Both the position numbers and the translations under genes were made by a program. Positions 40,695 to 55,100 of a stretch of DNA of 64,000 bases are shown one piece after another. The stretch spans positions 11,393,501-11,457,500 of the forward strand of contig JAKNDB010000068.1 in NCBI GenBank assembly GCA_024305405.1, given 5' to 3'. The notes under the pieces are model-generated. The model was not told where the DNA came from and searched no databases. It worked only from the letters and a program-made list of their open reading frames with translations. Numbering within the stretch: position 1 is the first letter of the stretch; the number at the start of each line of letters is the position of its first letter. The DNA comes from Dirofilaria immitis. Its lineage: Eukaryota > Nematoda > Chromadorea > Rhabditida > Onchocercidae.

Positions 40695-43600
40695 GATTGT
40701 AGAAATCTGCTGAAATTTCAGCTTATAATACTTACAATAAGCAATAATTTATTAGTAAACACTGCAAGTCATTTCAAAAAATGGCATAAATATAAATATA
40801 AATTTATGATATTAATATTGTTCATTGCAAGCAATAAGGGAGAAAAAATATTATAGATTCAAGCAGAAATATATTAAATATCCGATAAGATCATTTCTTC
40901 TTATTCTAAAGAGTATTCCTAATTCTCGAGTTAATTATGTATATTCGATGATTAAATTCGAAACTTTTATCAGTTTTTAACTAACTATAAACTTATTTCT
41001 GTTACTTTTTAGAATTTAGAAACTAAAAATAACAAAGCAAAGGGAAATGACAAATGTATTATTTGTCTGTTATTATAACAATAAAAGAGATAAAAATAAA
41101 TTCAATAAATTTAGAATGCAAAAAGTATTGAAATAATATAAATGAAAGCATATAATATCAATAGCTTTTATGCATTAATTCACAACAACAAATAATAAAA
41201 AGAAAATGGAAGATTTAGAATCTTAAAATTGAAAAAAGAAATCAAAAGTTTTGAACATTTTCCTTCAGTTTCGTGAATTTTTTAGTTAAACCTTTCTGTT
41301 CTTTTTTCATTTAAATATTTGAAATTTAACTTCCGTCATTAATAATGATAAAACGACTGGATTTATTAAATGATGAAACTAATGTACTTCAAATACTTCT
41401 GTCCAATCTTTAACTAATTACACAAACAACAAAGTTAAAACTTTTCCAAGTTTATTTGTTATTATGCAAATACCTCCGCTGACTTGCAGTAATTTTTGTT
41501 ATTTGGAAAAAAAAGTCTTATAAGTGCAATTTCAAATTTTTCCAGTAGCGCAAGCAAAAAATAAAATAAAATGAATAAAAATTGAAAAATAGTTTAATAA
41601 AAGTGGAAAAATTTTTAATTGAAAAAGATTTAAATGCAAAAATTCCAAAAAAGTTCTATTTAAACAAAAAAATTATTTTTTTGCTTTTAGGATTGCTTAA
41701 ATTTTTTAAAATCTAATGAAATTAATTAAATGTTACATTGATGTAATTCCGCAAGAGATATATGAGAAATAAGAAACTGATGATGACAATTATTTAGCTT
41801 TTTATTTGAGTAATTTGAAATTAATAGCTGATAATTTAATAGCTGACAAAAGTAATTGTGATGCTAATTGGTGATAATGCTGGTAATAGTGATGATGATA
41901 ATGATTGAATTGATAACTTTAATCAAATATTTGATATATTCGATACTGCTTTTGATGCTGTACAATTAATTCGATTGCAGGAAATAAATATATTATAAAG
42001 TCAATGAATTCAATTTTTAAAAATAATATACGTTTTAAATATTAAAATGTCAAAACTTGAGAAATTAGTAAAAAATAAATTTAAGCACAAAAATTTGAAC
42101 GCTTTTAAAATCATAAATTATTCCGATTAAATTTTTTAATTTATTTAATTTTGTATTTCATATATTATGATTTTTTTATAAAGTATATGCATATATGCTT
42201 TAAAAAGGAATTAATAATTCGGAAAGTAAAACTTTTATATTTCGTCATTTCCTTCTTTTCAAAACATATATTTTTCAAAAAGAACAGATGATTCTGAAAG
42301 AAGAAAAAAAATGATTTCATACTCCATCATTTCCTTCATTTTAAAATTTATATTTCCATTTTTCAAAACAAATGGTTTGGAAGAGAAATGGCGGAAGAAT
42401 TTCAAAAAGTTCAAAATATATCCATCTTTTATCCATGCAAAATCTTTCAAATTTCTTTTTCTAAATTATCTGATCTTTTTCGAAATTAAATTTTTAAAAT
42501 TAAATTTATTTTCCATTTTTTAAAATACAAATATATAATTTAGAATGAGCAAATATTAGCAAAATATGAATGTATGCATTATTTTTAACGTTATTGAATT
42601 CGCTGCTTGAGCATTATATTTCACATAATTATTTTATATATAGTACGTATTTATCATCTCTTGGTATATCTTTAAATTTTGCTTCTCTTAATATATTTCC
42701 ATAACATTCTTTGATTATTTTTTAGAAAATTACTTCATGTATTTTAAAGAAAACATTATGCCACCAAAATAATAAAAATGATAGTTTCCAAGTTTGATAA
42801 ATATTTTAAAATTTCTTTTCAAACTTCTAATTCTTGAAATATTTTCAGACTATCAGAAGTGTTCAAATTTAATTACAAAGAAAGAAGAAAGCAAAACCAT
42901 AATGTTATATCCAAATTTTATAGAAACAATTTATTAAATTCGTGTATAGTTCACAAATTTCTTCAAATTTTTAAACAATTGAAAGTATCAAAAAGGTCAA
43001 GTAAAGAAGCAAATAGGCGATATTTGGAGATAAAAAAAAAGGAAACAGGAAGCGAATAAATCTTTTTAACAAATGTATATTTTAAAAGAGAGATTTTTAT
43101 AATCCATCGAAATAATACCTTCCTTTCACTATCTGTCCTATGTAAAACTGGTTGAATATCAGATATATACATTTTTGGCTATTTCAGATCAATCATTTTT
43201 TTAAATTGAATCAATCCAAAAACTGGAAAGAAATGGAACTTTCAAAAATATTGAAAAAAATTTTAATTAGAAAAATGAAAGTAATTGTATTTTTTCAGTA
43301 AAAATTTAATTTCAAAAAAATTTTTCATTTGTTTTAAATGAAATAATTTTTGAAATAGTACTTATTAAATTAGTTATTTTCTATGAATTATTATCGTATG
43401 AAAATTGTTGCGATAATTCTATTCTAATTTCTAGTAATTTGATATGAACAATGATATATTATCAGTTCAAATTATTTTTTTTTCCTTTGAATAAAAAGGA
43501 AAAAATGAATGAATTGGATTTGAAGGACAGATAGCGAATGAATCAGAATGAATAATCGAAAATGATTGTATTGTTTTTTTTATTTTAAATTTGAAAAAGC

Positions 43601-46600
43601 GTTAAACTCTTATCGTAATCGTTTTATTTCCTCTTATCACCCACCTTCTTTCCCCTTCTTCCTCTATATTAATGTTTTGTTCACTTTTATTTTGTTTGAG
43701 AAGTTTTGTGAAAAAAATTTGTTAAAAATTTTGTTTTTTTTAAATTTCATCATTATATGCTAATTGAATATCTGGGAAAAGATGACAATGTTGAAAGATA
43801 GCAATATTGATTGATACAAATAGAAATGAATAATTTTTTGTTGATCATTTTGAATGAGAAAAAAGTGAAATGAAATGAAATAAAATGTAAAAATATTTTA
43901 AATTTTTGAATAAGCGAAGCAAAAACGAAAACAACAATTTTCAATATTAATTAATATTTTTAATTTAAGAATGTAACTTTTTGATGAGTGAAATCAAATA
44001 TTTCATTTCTTTCAAATCTTTAATAATACCACAGGTGATAATAGAAAAGCAAAATTTTAATTTATAATTATTATTTTCAAAACTATTATTATTTATTACT
44101 ATTCTCTATCACTATTTTACGTATTAAAGTATTACTGTTAATTTAATAATATATCAATGATAAATAATAATCTATGACGTATGCAATATTTTATTTGTTA
44201 AAACATTGCAAATATTGTTAATGAATTTAATAATAACTGTTGTTATTTGAATGATTTGCTCAATGATAAGCCAAAGTGAAATTTTATTACTCAAATTGTG
44301 ATGTATTATTAAATTAATCTCAAGTGAATAACTGCTTTCTTAATTGTAATTTATTGCTTATTTCATTTTTTTTTCTTTATTATTTTATTGATTCATTTCA
44401 ATGTAATAATAGAATAACTAAATTTTTTAAAGGAAATAATTTTAAAATAAAATTGTCAAAATTTTATTCATTTATAAGCCTAATATAATTGTTTGTATGG
44501 ATTATTAAATATTATGAAATGAAAAGTTTTTTCAGAAACCCTCGGGTTCTTTTTTATTAAAACTTTAATACAAAATTAAAAATTCAATAAAAATGTAATG
44601 TTGAAAACTCAGCGATTAATCGTAAGAATAATTAGATAAAACTATGATTTATCATAATATGCTATTAACGGACTAACAAATCAACTTCAATTAATTAAAC
44701 TATTTGGTGCCTATCACAGTTGCAATCAATCACTTAAATGATCTAATAAATAATCAAATTTAATAATTGTAAAATTTTTTTTTCAATTCCACAAATTTTA
44801 GAAATTATAAAAACTTATTGCAACTTAAAGAAAACAAATGCATCAATAGACTGTTAATTTGAAATAAATTAACAAACGATTAAGTAATAAGTAAGTATAT
44901 AAAAGGAAGACAAGCAAACTGAAAGATTAGGTGAAAATAAATTTCATTTTTTTTATTTTTAAATAATATTCAAGACAAATTATGCCTAGCATCATGTAGT
45001 GAAGCCGATGGAAAAAAATTGCTTCTTTTATAACATTCACTAGTCATAAAATATGTGTCATGTATATCAATTGTATCACTACTTGGCCATAAAATATATT
45101 AATTGAGCCATTTCCCAGCCATAAAATATATGCCAAATGTGTCAATTAAATTACTTCGTCTATTAAGGTCAGGAATTAATGAGCAAAAAATAGAATGGAA
45201 GAAAAAGTTTGTTGAAATAATCATTTTGTTACAATTACGGCTGATCATGATGAATAATGAGTGATTGATGACTCATTCGTCCATTCATACTTCCGTTGAA
45301 TCATTTGTTTCATTTTTTTTGCAATTTATCAATGAAAAATTTACACTCACTTCGTTTTTTTCTTTATTTATTCATTTGTTGTTTTATTTATTTACCATTG
45401 CAATAATTTGTTTACTTCTTCTTCTGAATTATTGCTTATTTAAATTTTTGAAAATGCCAAAAATTCATATGTACAATAATGGAAAAAAGATTTATATTCA
45501 ATGCATTCCAATAAGATTCACACTAGCTGTTGCCTCATTTTTTTCTATTAATGTGAAGAGAGAAAGAAAGGGAAAAAAATTGCGAAAAGGTTGAAATTAT
45601 TAGCTATTAATCATTGCCTAATTATATTTTCATGCATAACAAATGCATATTACATATTCCTATCATTAATTTTATCTATAAGAATAATGTTCGATGAATA
45701 TTTATACAAATATTTTAAAATGTAATTGCAATAATAGTAGAACTTGAGATAATATAACTTCAAGATATAATAAAAGAGTGTGAATAATCGCAAAACAAAG
45801 GAAAGTAGTGAAGGAAACAACGGAAAAAGATAGAAGAAATAATCGTATTAAATAAATGATAATGAAAAGATATGTGATAAAAAAAGAAAACAGTATAAAA
45901 ATGGGATACTTTCGTGCAGGAAATCGAAAATTCCATTATTTATTGTATGAAAAGAAAAGTACTATTATGGATCAGGGTAATAAAAGCAAAAATATGACTT
46001 ATTTTGCCTTCTAGACGGAAGAAAAATAAAGTCTAATGAAAACAAATTTATCGTATTAATCTTTGATTATTTCTATAATACTTATCATTATCTAATAATA
46101 ATGTCATAATGTCATTTAATAGCATCATAGTTATGACAAAAGCTCATCACAATAATCATTATCTTTTTCATCCATCCAACTATAATTCTGATATATATTT
46201 AATTGCGGTAACGCAAATGAAAGTATTAATATGAGACAGAATGAACATTAATTATGGTACTACATGAAACAAGTAATCAAGTTAAAAAGAGCAGTAATTG
46301 TGGTACTATAAGAATGGTAATAATAAGATATCAACATAAACGAATGTAAGGACAACAAAAGTATGCAAACAATAAAATAATAATATGTTCTAAAATTTTG
46401 TTAACAAAAAAGCGGAAAATAATTTCGTTTATTTATTAAAAATTTCAAATTTTATTATATCAACAAAAGGAAGAAGACATAATATATTTTTAGGAAAAAG
46501 AAAAATCGTAACTTTTTCCTTTCGTTTTTTTCTTTCTCTTTTTTAAGAAAAAGTAGTATAAATAATTGTAAAGAAATGAGGTGATGTATATATTTTTGAC

Positions 46601-47944
46601 TCTCGACATTTACTCATTATTTGTTTGCTGGGAAATTTCGAATTCAACCAAAAATGATTAAATAAACGATTGAAAAGAAAAAGTTGTGAGATTGTGATCG
46701 TTGGACGACAACTGAGCAATGCTATGCTATACATTGAGTAATGATGATTGGTTGATGCATTTTTCATCGGATATATTATATATATATATATTACTATATA
46801 TAACTCATCATATACTAATTGCTAACCGATCATCTATCGACCAGTTTATAATTTTTTCCAAAACATTTGAATAAAAATATCAGATTATAGTAATATTAAC
46901 ATTTCCATTCCTCTTTCTTTTCTGGAAAAAGACGAGAAAAAATGATATCATAGTGATAACAATGTATAACAATAATATTGCTGTCATTCTCGGTGACGAC
47001 AATTATAACGAAGATGGAATTATAATGTGTCAAAAAATATGTAATAAATAGTCAATAGAATATGATAATAATTACATTTACGATAATCATATCAATGATA
47101 CAACAGCAACGATAATGATAATGATGATTATCACTTTTACTCATATTATGGAAATGATGAAAATGATGATATCACGATGTGACTGTAGCAATGAAACATT
47201 TAATGAAATTTAAATTTACTTAAAAATCGATTAATATCTTAATTTCAATAACAATTAATGACAATATTGACAGAACGATTTCATTTTAATAATCAAATTT
47301 TCTTCAACTTGAGATGGAATAATCAATCGAGCAATATTCATTGAGAAGTGATATACACAAATCCATAAATGCTTCAATGGGAAAACATTTGATGGTAATC
47401 TGATGGTATAAATTTTCTTTACTCCTAAAAAGTAATACTTCCCTTGTTTGGTAATAGATAAATCAAAATAAAAAATGAATAATGCGGCAAATTTTGAAAA
47501 ATTGTGGGAATTTTTAAAAAACAAACGAAAAAAATCTGGGAATAATGAACAGAATTTCAATTTCACAATATAGATGTAATGGTAACTGAATTGAAATAAT
47601 AGTCGTAATAATAACAATAATGACGATAATAATAACAACAATAATAAATAATAAATAATAATAATGATAATAACAATAATAATAATAAGCGACAATTAAT
47701 AACTACTCCAATTGTTACTACCTACAGTAATAAATTAACAGAGTAGTTCCTTCTGAACTTCTAACAAAAATAAGCTTTTATTTTTTATTATATATTTGCT
47801 CATATATGTATGGAAACTTGAAATCTGACTTACATCTATGAGAAATTTGCATATTTCAAGATGATATAGGAATGCAGCATGAGGAGGCATACTTCTTATA
47901 AATGAGAATAGCAAGTGATAACTGGACATTTATTTTTTACCAGC
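40695..47944. other. 7.2-kb gene-poor AT-rich region
   Basis: No exon with recognisable homology or codon structure on either strand. Contains poly-A/T runs, (AAT)-rich patches at about 47580-47690, a TA-rich stretch near 46775-46800, and short similar blocks around CCATAAAATATAT at 45060-45140. A 108-codon frame at 45268-45594 with hydrophobic stretches is listed under rejected. This region lies upstream of both the astacin (-) and the 47945 gene (+) and may carry their regulatory DNA. Confidence 0.55.
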
Positions 47945-48370
47945 ATGGGAACGGCAGAAGAAGTAGTGGAGGGGTTGCTGGATTTGGTCGAAGCTTCGTC
48001 GAAGAATCCAATGGAAGAATTCCTCACTGATTTTGTAGAAATATCATCGAAGAAGACGGCAGAAGAGATTTTAGCCGATGTAAGATTCACGGGTGAAATG
48101 GAAGAATTGTTGGAAGATATGACAGACACATCATCTAAAGAGAGGCCAGAAGAAAATTTGACTAGTACATCCATCGAATATACGATGAATCGTTTATTAG
48201 CGTTTTTGGTAAAAACACCGTCCAAAGAAATAATGGATCAATTATTGAAAGATTTAATACAAAAGACATTCAACGATTCGATAGAAGAGGTATTAAAGGA
48301 AATATCACCATCTAAAGATTCCATCAAAACACCATTCGGGAATCATATGAAAAAATTTCGGAGAATTTGA
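47945..48370 (+). CDS. Small acidic/amphipathic repeat protein, family unknown
   Basis: Single open frame of 141 residues, no recognised domain. The ATG lies one base behind TTTTTTACCAG, a good trans-splice acceptor. It is built of degenerate units of about 15-17 residues, each an amphipathic EE-hydrophobic helix followed by SSK or PSK: VEGLLDLVEASSK, MEEFLTDFVEISSK, EMEELLEDMTDTSSK, MNRLLAFLVKTPSK, IEEVLKEISPSK. The tail is basic (MKKFRRI). No signal peptide or membrane segment is visible, so a cytoplasmic or nuclear location is likely. It precedes MOB4 on the same strand by 980 bp. Base composition is less AT-rich than its flanks, which supports real coding. Could also be one exon of a longer gene. 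Confidence 0.55.
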   Translation: MGTAEEVVEGLLDLVEASSKNPMEEFLTDFVEISSKKTAEEILADVRFTGEMEELLEDMTDTSSKERPEENLTSTSIEYTMNRLLAFLVKTPSKEIMDQLLKDLIQKTFNDSIEEVLKEISPSKDSIKTPFGNHMKKFRRI

Positions 48371-49350
48371 TATAAAAAATTACATCAAAAAGTAACCACC
48401 TATAGATTCAGAATCATTCAGAGTAAATCAATCAGACCCCTCATCTTATATGAATCCAGTTTTACTGCAAATTCTTTCTATAAATTACGGCTTGCTATAG
48501 GATATATTTGAGGACATTTATTGCGGTCCGCCATGAAAAGTTGCTGGTATTCTAAAGAGGAGTTTCCTGTTTTTATCTCTGGGAGTTTCGTGTTTTTCCG
48601 TATTACATGCCATTATGTTTTTTCCCCTTTTTATGGGTTAACTTTTTTCACTAGTTGACCTTTAATAATAGGGCATCTTTCTCTTATTTTCTTTTATAAG
48701 ATCCAATGATTTTTAAGAGTTGTAAATCCCTGAAATTTCCATAAATTTCTGAGGCTTGATTGATTCTCCAAGTTCTGCATGTTTTTATGTTTTGCATCAG
48801 TTCTTCGATATCCTTACCTTCTTGAAGTGCTATCAATTCATGAAATCTGTGAATAAGTATAGACTCTTATTTCGCAACCGTCCATCTTTTATTGAGGAGA
48901 TTCTCCCTTTTTGAAATAGATTCTTTATTCTCATATATTTTAGGTCGCTAACATATTTCTACATCCAACATATTATTGTCTCATGATGTAACTACTATTC
49001 CTAGTAAATTCATGAAATAATTATTATTCCTGATAAATCTTATAAAGTAAGATGTTCTGGGATTTCTATTAACAATCGCATTTTTTTGCGTGTTGTCAAA
49101 TTCTTTTAATGAGAGTAATGTATAAATAGACGATTTTTGGAATTGGCATGGATGTATTTTGGGTGGAATAGAAAATCTTATAAGTATATAATAGGTAAAG
49201 TAAAAGAAGGCTAAAATAAGAATGCGTGAAATATCTTTACATGATATACAGATGTATCAGTAACATCAGCAGAAAATGTGTAACATGCAGTGAAAATGAA
49301 TTTAACGTCATGTTGTGATAATTGATTATTTTCAGACAGAGACTTATTCA
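48371..49350. other. Spacer between repeat-protein gene and MOB4
   Basis: 980 bp with no supported exon; a TTTTCAG acceptor lies 15 nt before the MOB4 ATG. Confidence 0.5.
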
Positions 49351-51221
49351 ATGTGTACCGCCGTAGATAAAAGTGTTATTTATAGAAGGAATGATCCAGG
49401 AACAACTAGAGAAGAGTGGTGTAACTGGCCAGATATGCCATTCGAAGAAGTTTGTCTAATATAATTTTATATTTCTTAATTATCAAACATCTTCTGAAAT
49501 TTCATATTCATTATCAAAATTGAATTTCAACATAATTATTTGCATTTGTTCTTTCAGTAAATAGTGCTAGATCTTCCTATTTTTAATTTTTATGGTGAAA
49601 GATTATATCGTAGATATGCAAGCAACAAAATAATGAGGTGAAGCTGACCTGAATGTATCTAGATATTTTTCTAGGGATTGGTAAATGGAAACTGAGGAAG
49701 TACTGGATAAATATGATTATATTAATGCAATTGTTAAGACTGTTAATTTTCATTTCAACTCATACGTTCGGATTTCAGTAAATAACGTTATTATATTTTT
49801 AAGATAATTTCATAATAAGCATATTGAGTGAGAAAGATAATTCTAACTTCAAACTCAGGTAGTAATAACAGCAATTAAATATCAGGTATAAATCAGATAT
49901 ATCAATTTTTGTTTTATTTGAGATGGATAATACATTGAACGTGCAACAGTACATACAGCAATGTATTCATAAAGATCCATCGGATGTGGATACAATTCTA
50001 AAAGCTCCACCAGGACAGGAAGAAGGAGTATGGAAATATGAACATGTGAGACAGTTTTGCATGCAACTTAATGGTTTGACATTACTCTTACAGGTAAAAA
50101 TCTTATATTCTGTTACTGAGTTGTTATAGTAAGATATGCATGACTACGTTTTAATGAATTTCTCTTTTTTTTCTGTTTTTTAAATGAAATTGTGTTGGAT
50201 ATTGTAGAATTCCAATGAAATAATGAAAATTTTAACGAAATCTTGATTGATCTGAGTAATTTGGAATTCAGAACTGAAGTTTTCATAAAAACAGTAAAAA
50301 TTATCATGAAGTTTCTTCAAAAACACTATGGTCTATTTTTTCATTTAAGTAACTAATGAGATAACCGAAAATTTGCTACTTTCAAGGATGAGTGTAAACC
50401 AGATATCTGCGTGCAGATGACTGCCACAGAACAATGGATATTCCTTTGTGCTGCTCATAAGAATCCAAAAGAGGTATCAATTATTACGTAAAATAATTTT
50501 TTTATTGCATTTCTATATAATTATTATTCGAAGGATTGTTCGATCAAAATTTTTTATGAGCATACTGTATACGTTATCTTTAATTTTTTTCTCTATATCT
50601 CTCTGGTGATCAGAACATATTTATTAGTTGTCAAATTTTCTCTATATCTGGTGATCAAAACATATTTATTAGTAGCAGTTTGTCGATGACAATGATTTTT
50701 TCCATAATCTTTCATGTTTATTATCACCTCTACTGTAGTGCTCCGCAATTGATTATACACGACATACTTTGGACGGTGCAGCGGCATTATTGAATAGTAA
50801 CAAATACTTTCCCAGTCGAGTTTCAATTAAAGAGTCATCGATTGCAAAAATTGGTTCGGTATGCCGGCGAATTTATCGGATTTTCTCACATGCTTACTTT
50901 CATCATCCTGAACTTTTCGAAAAATTTGAGGTGAAGTCCTTTTTGAATCAAAAATGACAGAAAAATTTAGAAGGTATGGTTTTAAATTGTAAACTAAAAA
51001 TAGATCAATAGATTGTCGGTTTTAATGTTTTTGGTGTTTGCGGAGCGATTTATTTGAATTTTCTAGGATTTATTTCATATTATTTTTCGTATAACAATGC
51101 AAACTTTCAGATAGAAACTCATCTTTGTCGTCGATTTACTATGTTCGTAAAGAAGTATAATTTAATGGCAAATGAGCATTTGATTGTTCCAATATTAGAG
51201 CAGAAATCGAGTCATTCGTGA
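49351..51221 (+). CDS. MOB4: MOB4/phocein, STRIPAK complex MOB-like subunit
   Basis: Non-catalytic MOB-fold subunit of the STRIPAK phosphatase-kinase complex, binding striatin. Exons 49351-49449, 49923-50093, 50387-50473, 50739-50930, 51111-51221 join in phase to 219 residues, close to human MOB4 (225). Matches include [120 protein letters not shown]. The MOB zinc site is preserved: Cys pair in exon 3 (ECKPDIC) and the two His of AYFHH region. The ATG follows TTTTCAG by 15 nt. No frame break. Identity is certain at family level. Confidence 0.97.
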
Positions 51222-52128
51222 ATGTGATATAAAGTATATTTTTTTTCGAAATAAAGTGCAAGAAGTAGATTTTAGTTTATTTCCTTCTCTGGATTTGTTG
51301 GCGCCACTTGTTTATCTCCTATCATTCTTCATTTATTATTTCTTGATTTTAACTAAAACTTATATGATTTCTTTGTCCGAAAAAAAATTAATTGAATTAA
51401 AATTTCTTCTTTCATCAAGTTTGCTAATATCATTAATACTCGAGATTTGTGTTGCAGTACAGTTGCGTAGCAAACAGATCAAACAGACAGAAAGTATATC
51501 TTCTCTTCTTTTTTAGCCGCCTTTTCTATTTGAATCAGTGTACATTTAATTTGTTTTTCAAATCTTCTAAAATTGTTATTACTCATTTATTGTTATTGAA
51601 TCAACATTAATAATAGACTTTAATTATTTTTCAAGCTACTATAGACTATAGAAAGTCACAGATTCAAGTTTGAGCAATTTTCCAAGTTTTTGTGATTTTT
51701 GTTACTTTATTTCAGGATTTTCTTATTAGAAAGTGAAAATTTTCTTTTACATGAAAAATTTTTGTAATTATTTAAAAAAGGATGAAGCATTTATTGTCTC
51801 ATTAATGCATATTATAGGAAATTGTACATTCTCATTTTTATACTTTTCTATGTATGATTTTTGGTGCAATAAAATGCTTGCAAAATTTCAAATCTTTATA
51901 AGATTAACGTTTCATTATAGAATTGATTTGTACTATGTGGGTGAGATCGGCAATATTCCATTGGTTAATTTTGGTGAACGGACTTCGTACCATTTTATTA
52001 AGCTGGCGCTTCCATCAAACTTTATTATGTAAAAATGACTATAGAATTATGTTGTAAGGCTTGAAAAATTTTATTGAAAGCTGACAAATGCCTTCACTGA
52101 CATCTTTGTTTAAGAATTTTTGGTAATT
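51222..52128. other. Spacer MOB4 to RAD51D with diverged duplicated block
   Basis: 907 bp. Two T-rich open frames here show no homology and are not called. The part at about 51810-52050 resembles 57220-57455 over about 240 bp (for example ATTCTCATTTTTATACTTTT, AATTGATTTGTACT, TTCCATTG), suggesting an older duplication of this locus. Confidence 0.5.
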
Positions 52129-55100
52129 ATGGATACTGACGACCCAAAGTATGATGAAGAAACGGGACTTAATTTATTCTTGAGACTTGGTGCGCCATGG
52201 CTTATGCAGAGAACTGGTTGTCCAGATATTGATACTTATCTCAATGGTGGTATTGCTAGGGGCAAACTTACCGAATTTATTGGCAATGTTGCTTCCGGAA
52301 AGACACAAGTAAAGACGACAACTTACAATTTTTACTTGCTTAGAGCTTTTTTGAATTCTGAAATTTTACTTTCATTTTAATAAAATGAACTTATTCATTC
52401 TCAGTTGTGTCTTTCGCTCATAGCTAATCAATTAATCGACGATGAAGAACAGCAAAGCAAAGTAGTTTATATCGATACGAATGGCAGTTTTCGTAGTAGT
52501 CGTTTGCTGCAAATGTTGAGATCTCGTGGTGTGCAGGTAATCTTTAATAGCACATTACTTACTTTTCGAGATATTTCTGTTTTGTTTTCAATGAGGAAAA
52601 TTGAGACAGTATCTGATAGTATCCTTGGTGGAGCTTAGCGCTTTTAATTGGTATGTTACTGGAAGCATTCGAATATTTTCGAGAATTTTCGAATAGCTCT
52701 AATTTTACATGAGCACAGTAAATGCAAATTCATTGTAGGATTCAAATTTTAGGATGAAAATACAATGGAAAAGATGCTTAGACGCGTGCTCATAGCACGA
52801 ACTTATGATGAAAATGATCTCCGAGCTGTGCTTTCAAATATTCAAGTAATCACATACGTAATATTATTTACATTATTTAAGCGATCAAAAACTTAATACC
52901 ATTTCGAATTTTTAAATGATGAAATATTTAACATTAATTAGCATAATAATAGATGCTTCGAGTAAATAAATGTTACTAAATTTCATTATTACGTGGAAAC
53001 AACGAAATCGATTGTTGCGATAGAGCTCTCACTGCGAGAGAGTTGAAGTGAGAAAAAGACAACTAGCAAGATGAAGAGAGATTATGACAAATATTGTGAA
53101 TGATGGAGAAGGGGAATGGTTTTGAAAAGTTTTTAGAATAAACCACTTATTGCTCGCAGTGGGAATAAATGGGAACAGAAATTGAAGACACTTTCGTTGA
53201 GATCATACTTCACAGAATCATTTCTGTAGTATGTATTTCTTCGCTATCAGCGAAACTGCGACGGAGCGCAGCCGCGATGATGTGGCATGGCGTCATCTCC
53301 CGAGCGGGAAGAGGCGTTTCGTCCTTACCGTTACGGTTTTGGATGTGACGCTTGATGACTGCATGGAGGATCTTGAAAAAGATTTTCCTGAAGGAGTTGA
53401 CGCGTGCTGAGCGGTTCCATCAAAAGAGGGAATAGTTTGTTGATTGGTTGGTTGGTTGTACCAACTTGGAATGAGTCACGTGGGAAATAAAGTGTGGCCA
53501 TAATGAGACTCAGGCGTTACGCCGTTATGGTAGTAGCGTGTTGCTCATATAAATTACGTGATGATGGCGTGATTGTGCAAGGCAAATATATGCAGTATGA
53601 ACAGAACGAAGTTGCGTCTTCGATTAAATCTATGAGGAAGGTATTCGATGAGCAATGAATATAACATATATTCAATAATTCTTTTGAAGATTGTTGAAAA
53701 TCTTGTACTCATTGTAATCGACAGTATTGGTGCTGCATTAGCATTTACAGCTTTGGCATATTTCGAAGGAGGTTGATTCTTTCATTGAATGTTCATTTAA
53801 CTAACAAGATCATAACAATCATTCTGAAATCCTGCAGAAATATGTCGTAATATTTGACTGAACTGATCCCAGTCTTTTGCATTTTATATTAGCATTGAGC
53901 CTGAACTTTATGGGGTACTTCGCATAAAAATATTTAGGAATGTATCTGGAAAATCCTGGGAATCAATCAGAAATGAAAAGTTTGCTGATTAGATGTAGAT
54001 TATTCTCCTTCGGTTCCTTAACTGTATTTTTGAATACCAAATTTAGGTCGAAGAGCTCAGGATGAAATCATCGGCATGCTCCATTATATAGCACATCGTG
54101 GTTGTGCCATCGTAACAACTAATCATTTTGTTTACTGGCGTGGAAAGCCATCACCATCACTTGGTAAACGTTGGATCAAAGCGGTCGATTTTAGATACTT
54201 GTTATGCAAATTATCAGATTCTAGCTATTATATGCAAGTGATCAATCCCAAAGATCACAAGGTTCATTATTTTTAAATTATTGTTGTCGTTATCATCATT
54301 GTTAATATTTATTTGTATTTTATTTATTATCATTGTTTATTTATGTTTTATTTATTATCATTACTATTAGTAGTAATAATAATCTCATTATTATTGCTGA
54401 TAAATGTGTCATTTACATTCTGTCGAATATTTTTCAGTATTAGTTCCAGTACAAATATTCTTTTAATTTATTTTAGTATTCTGTTCGCTATTATCTTGAC
54501 ACACTGCGAATCATAAATTTTTGTTTTTCTTTGCGATTTATTTTTTCTGAGTTTCATAATATGGCAATATCACTTAGCTTGATAATTTTTTAATTTAGAA
54601 TGTTAAATTTCTGAGCTTTTCATGTTCTAAAATTTTAATGAATTATTTAATTTTTATTTCCACATCCTGCCATCTTTTCTTTTTTATGTTTTTAGTAACT
54701 GTTTTTTTTTCATTTTGTATTTTATATTTTTCATAGAAATATTCCGATATATTATAACAGCAAATGAAGGTATTCTATACTGTCATAACTGTTCCTGATA
54801 AGATGATGAAATTTTTCATCACATTTTTGGTGTACTCATATTTTTATCAATTGAATTTTTTTAAAATTTTTCTTCGATATTTTTATGCATAATATTAATT
54901 TTCAAAATTCGGTGCTTCAATCATAGAATTAAAAAAAAAAATCAGTTTGTTCCCTTGGTTTTTGTCCTTAATGGTTTGCAAAACCTTTTACGTATCGAAG
55001 CCGATATTTTCTTTTCATTAATGCTAACAACATTCAGTAATCTCAGTATTATATTTCTTTTGTAATAATCATTCCATATCGCAGTTGCATTCAATTTGTT

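Noticed and set aside
45268..45594. 108-codon frame with hydrophobic stretches and a basic tail
   Set aside because: Composition follows local T-rich DNA, no splice or trans-splice context and no recognised family; could be chance in a 7-kb gene-poor region.
51256..52032. T-rich forward frames of 86 and 99 codons between MOB4 and RAD51D
   Set aside because: No homology, AT-driven composition, and the second overlaps a diverged duplicated block with no conserved frame in the other copy.
52909..53624. Solo LTR or MITE
   Set aside because: No TG...CA ends, terminal inverted repeats or target-site duplication could be found, and homology appears to continue in diverged form on the 5' side.
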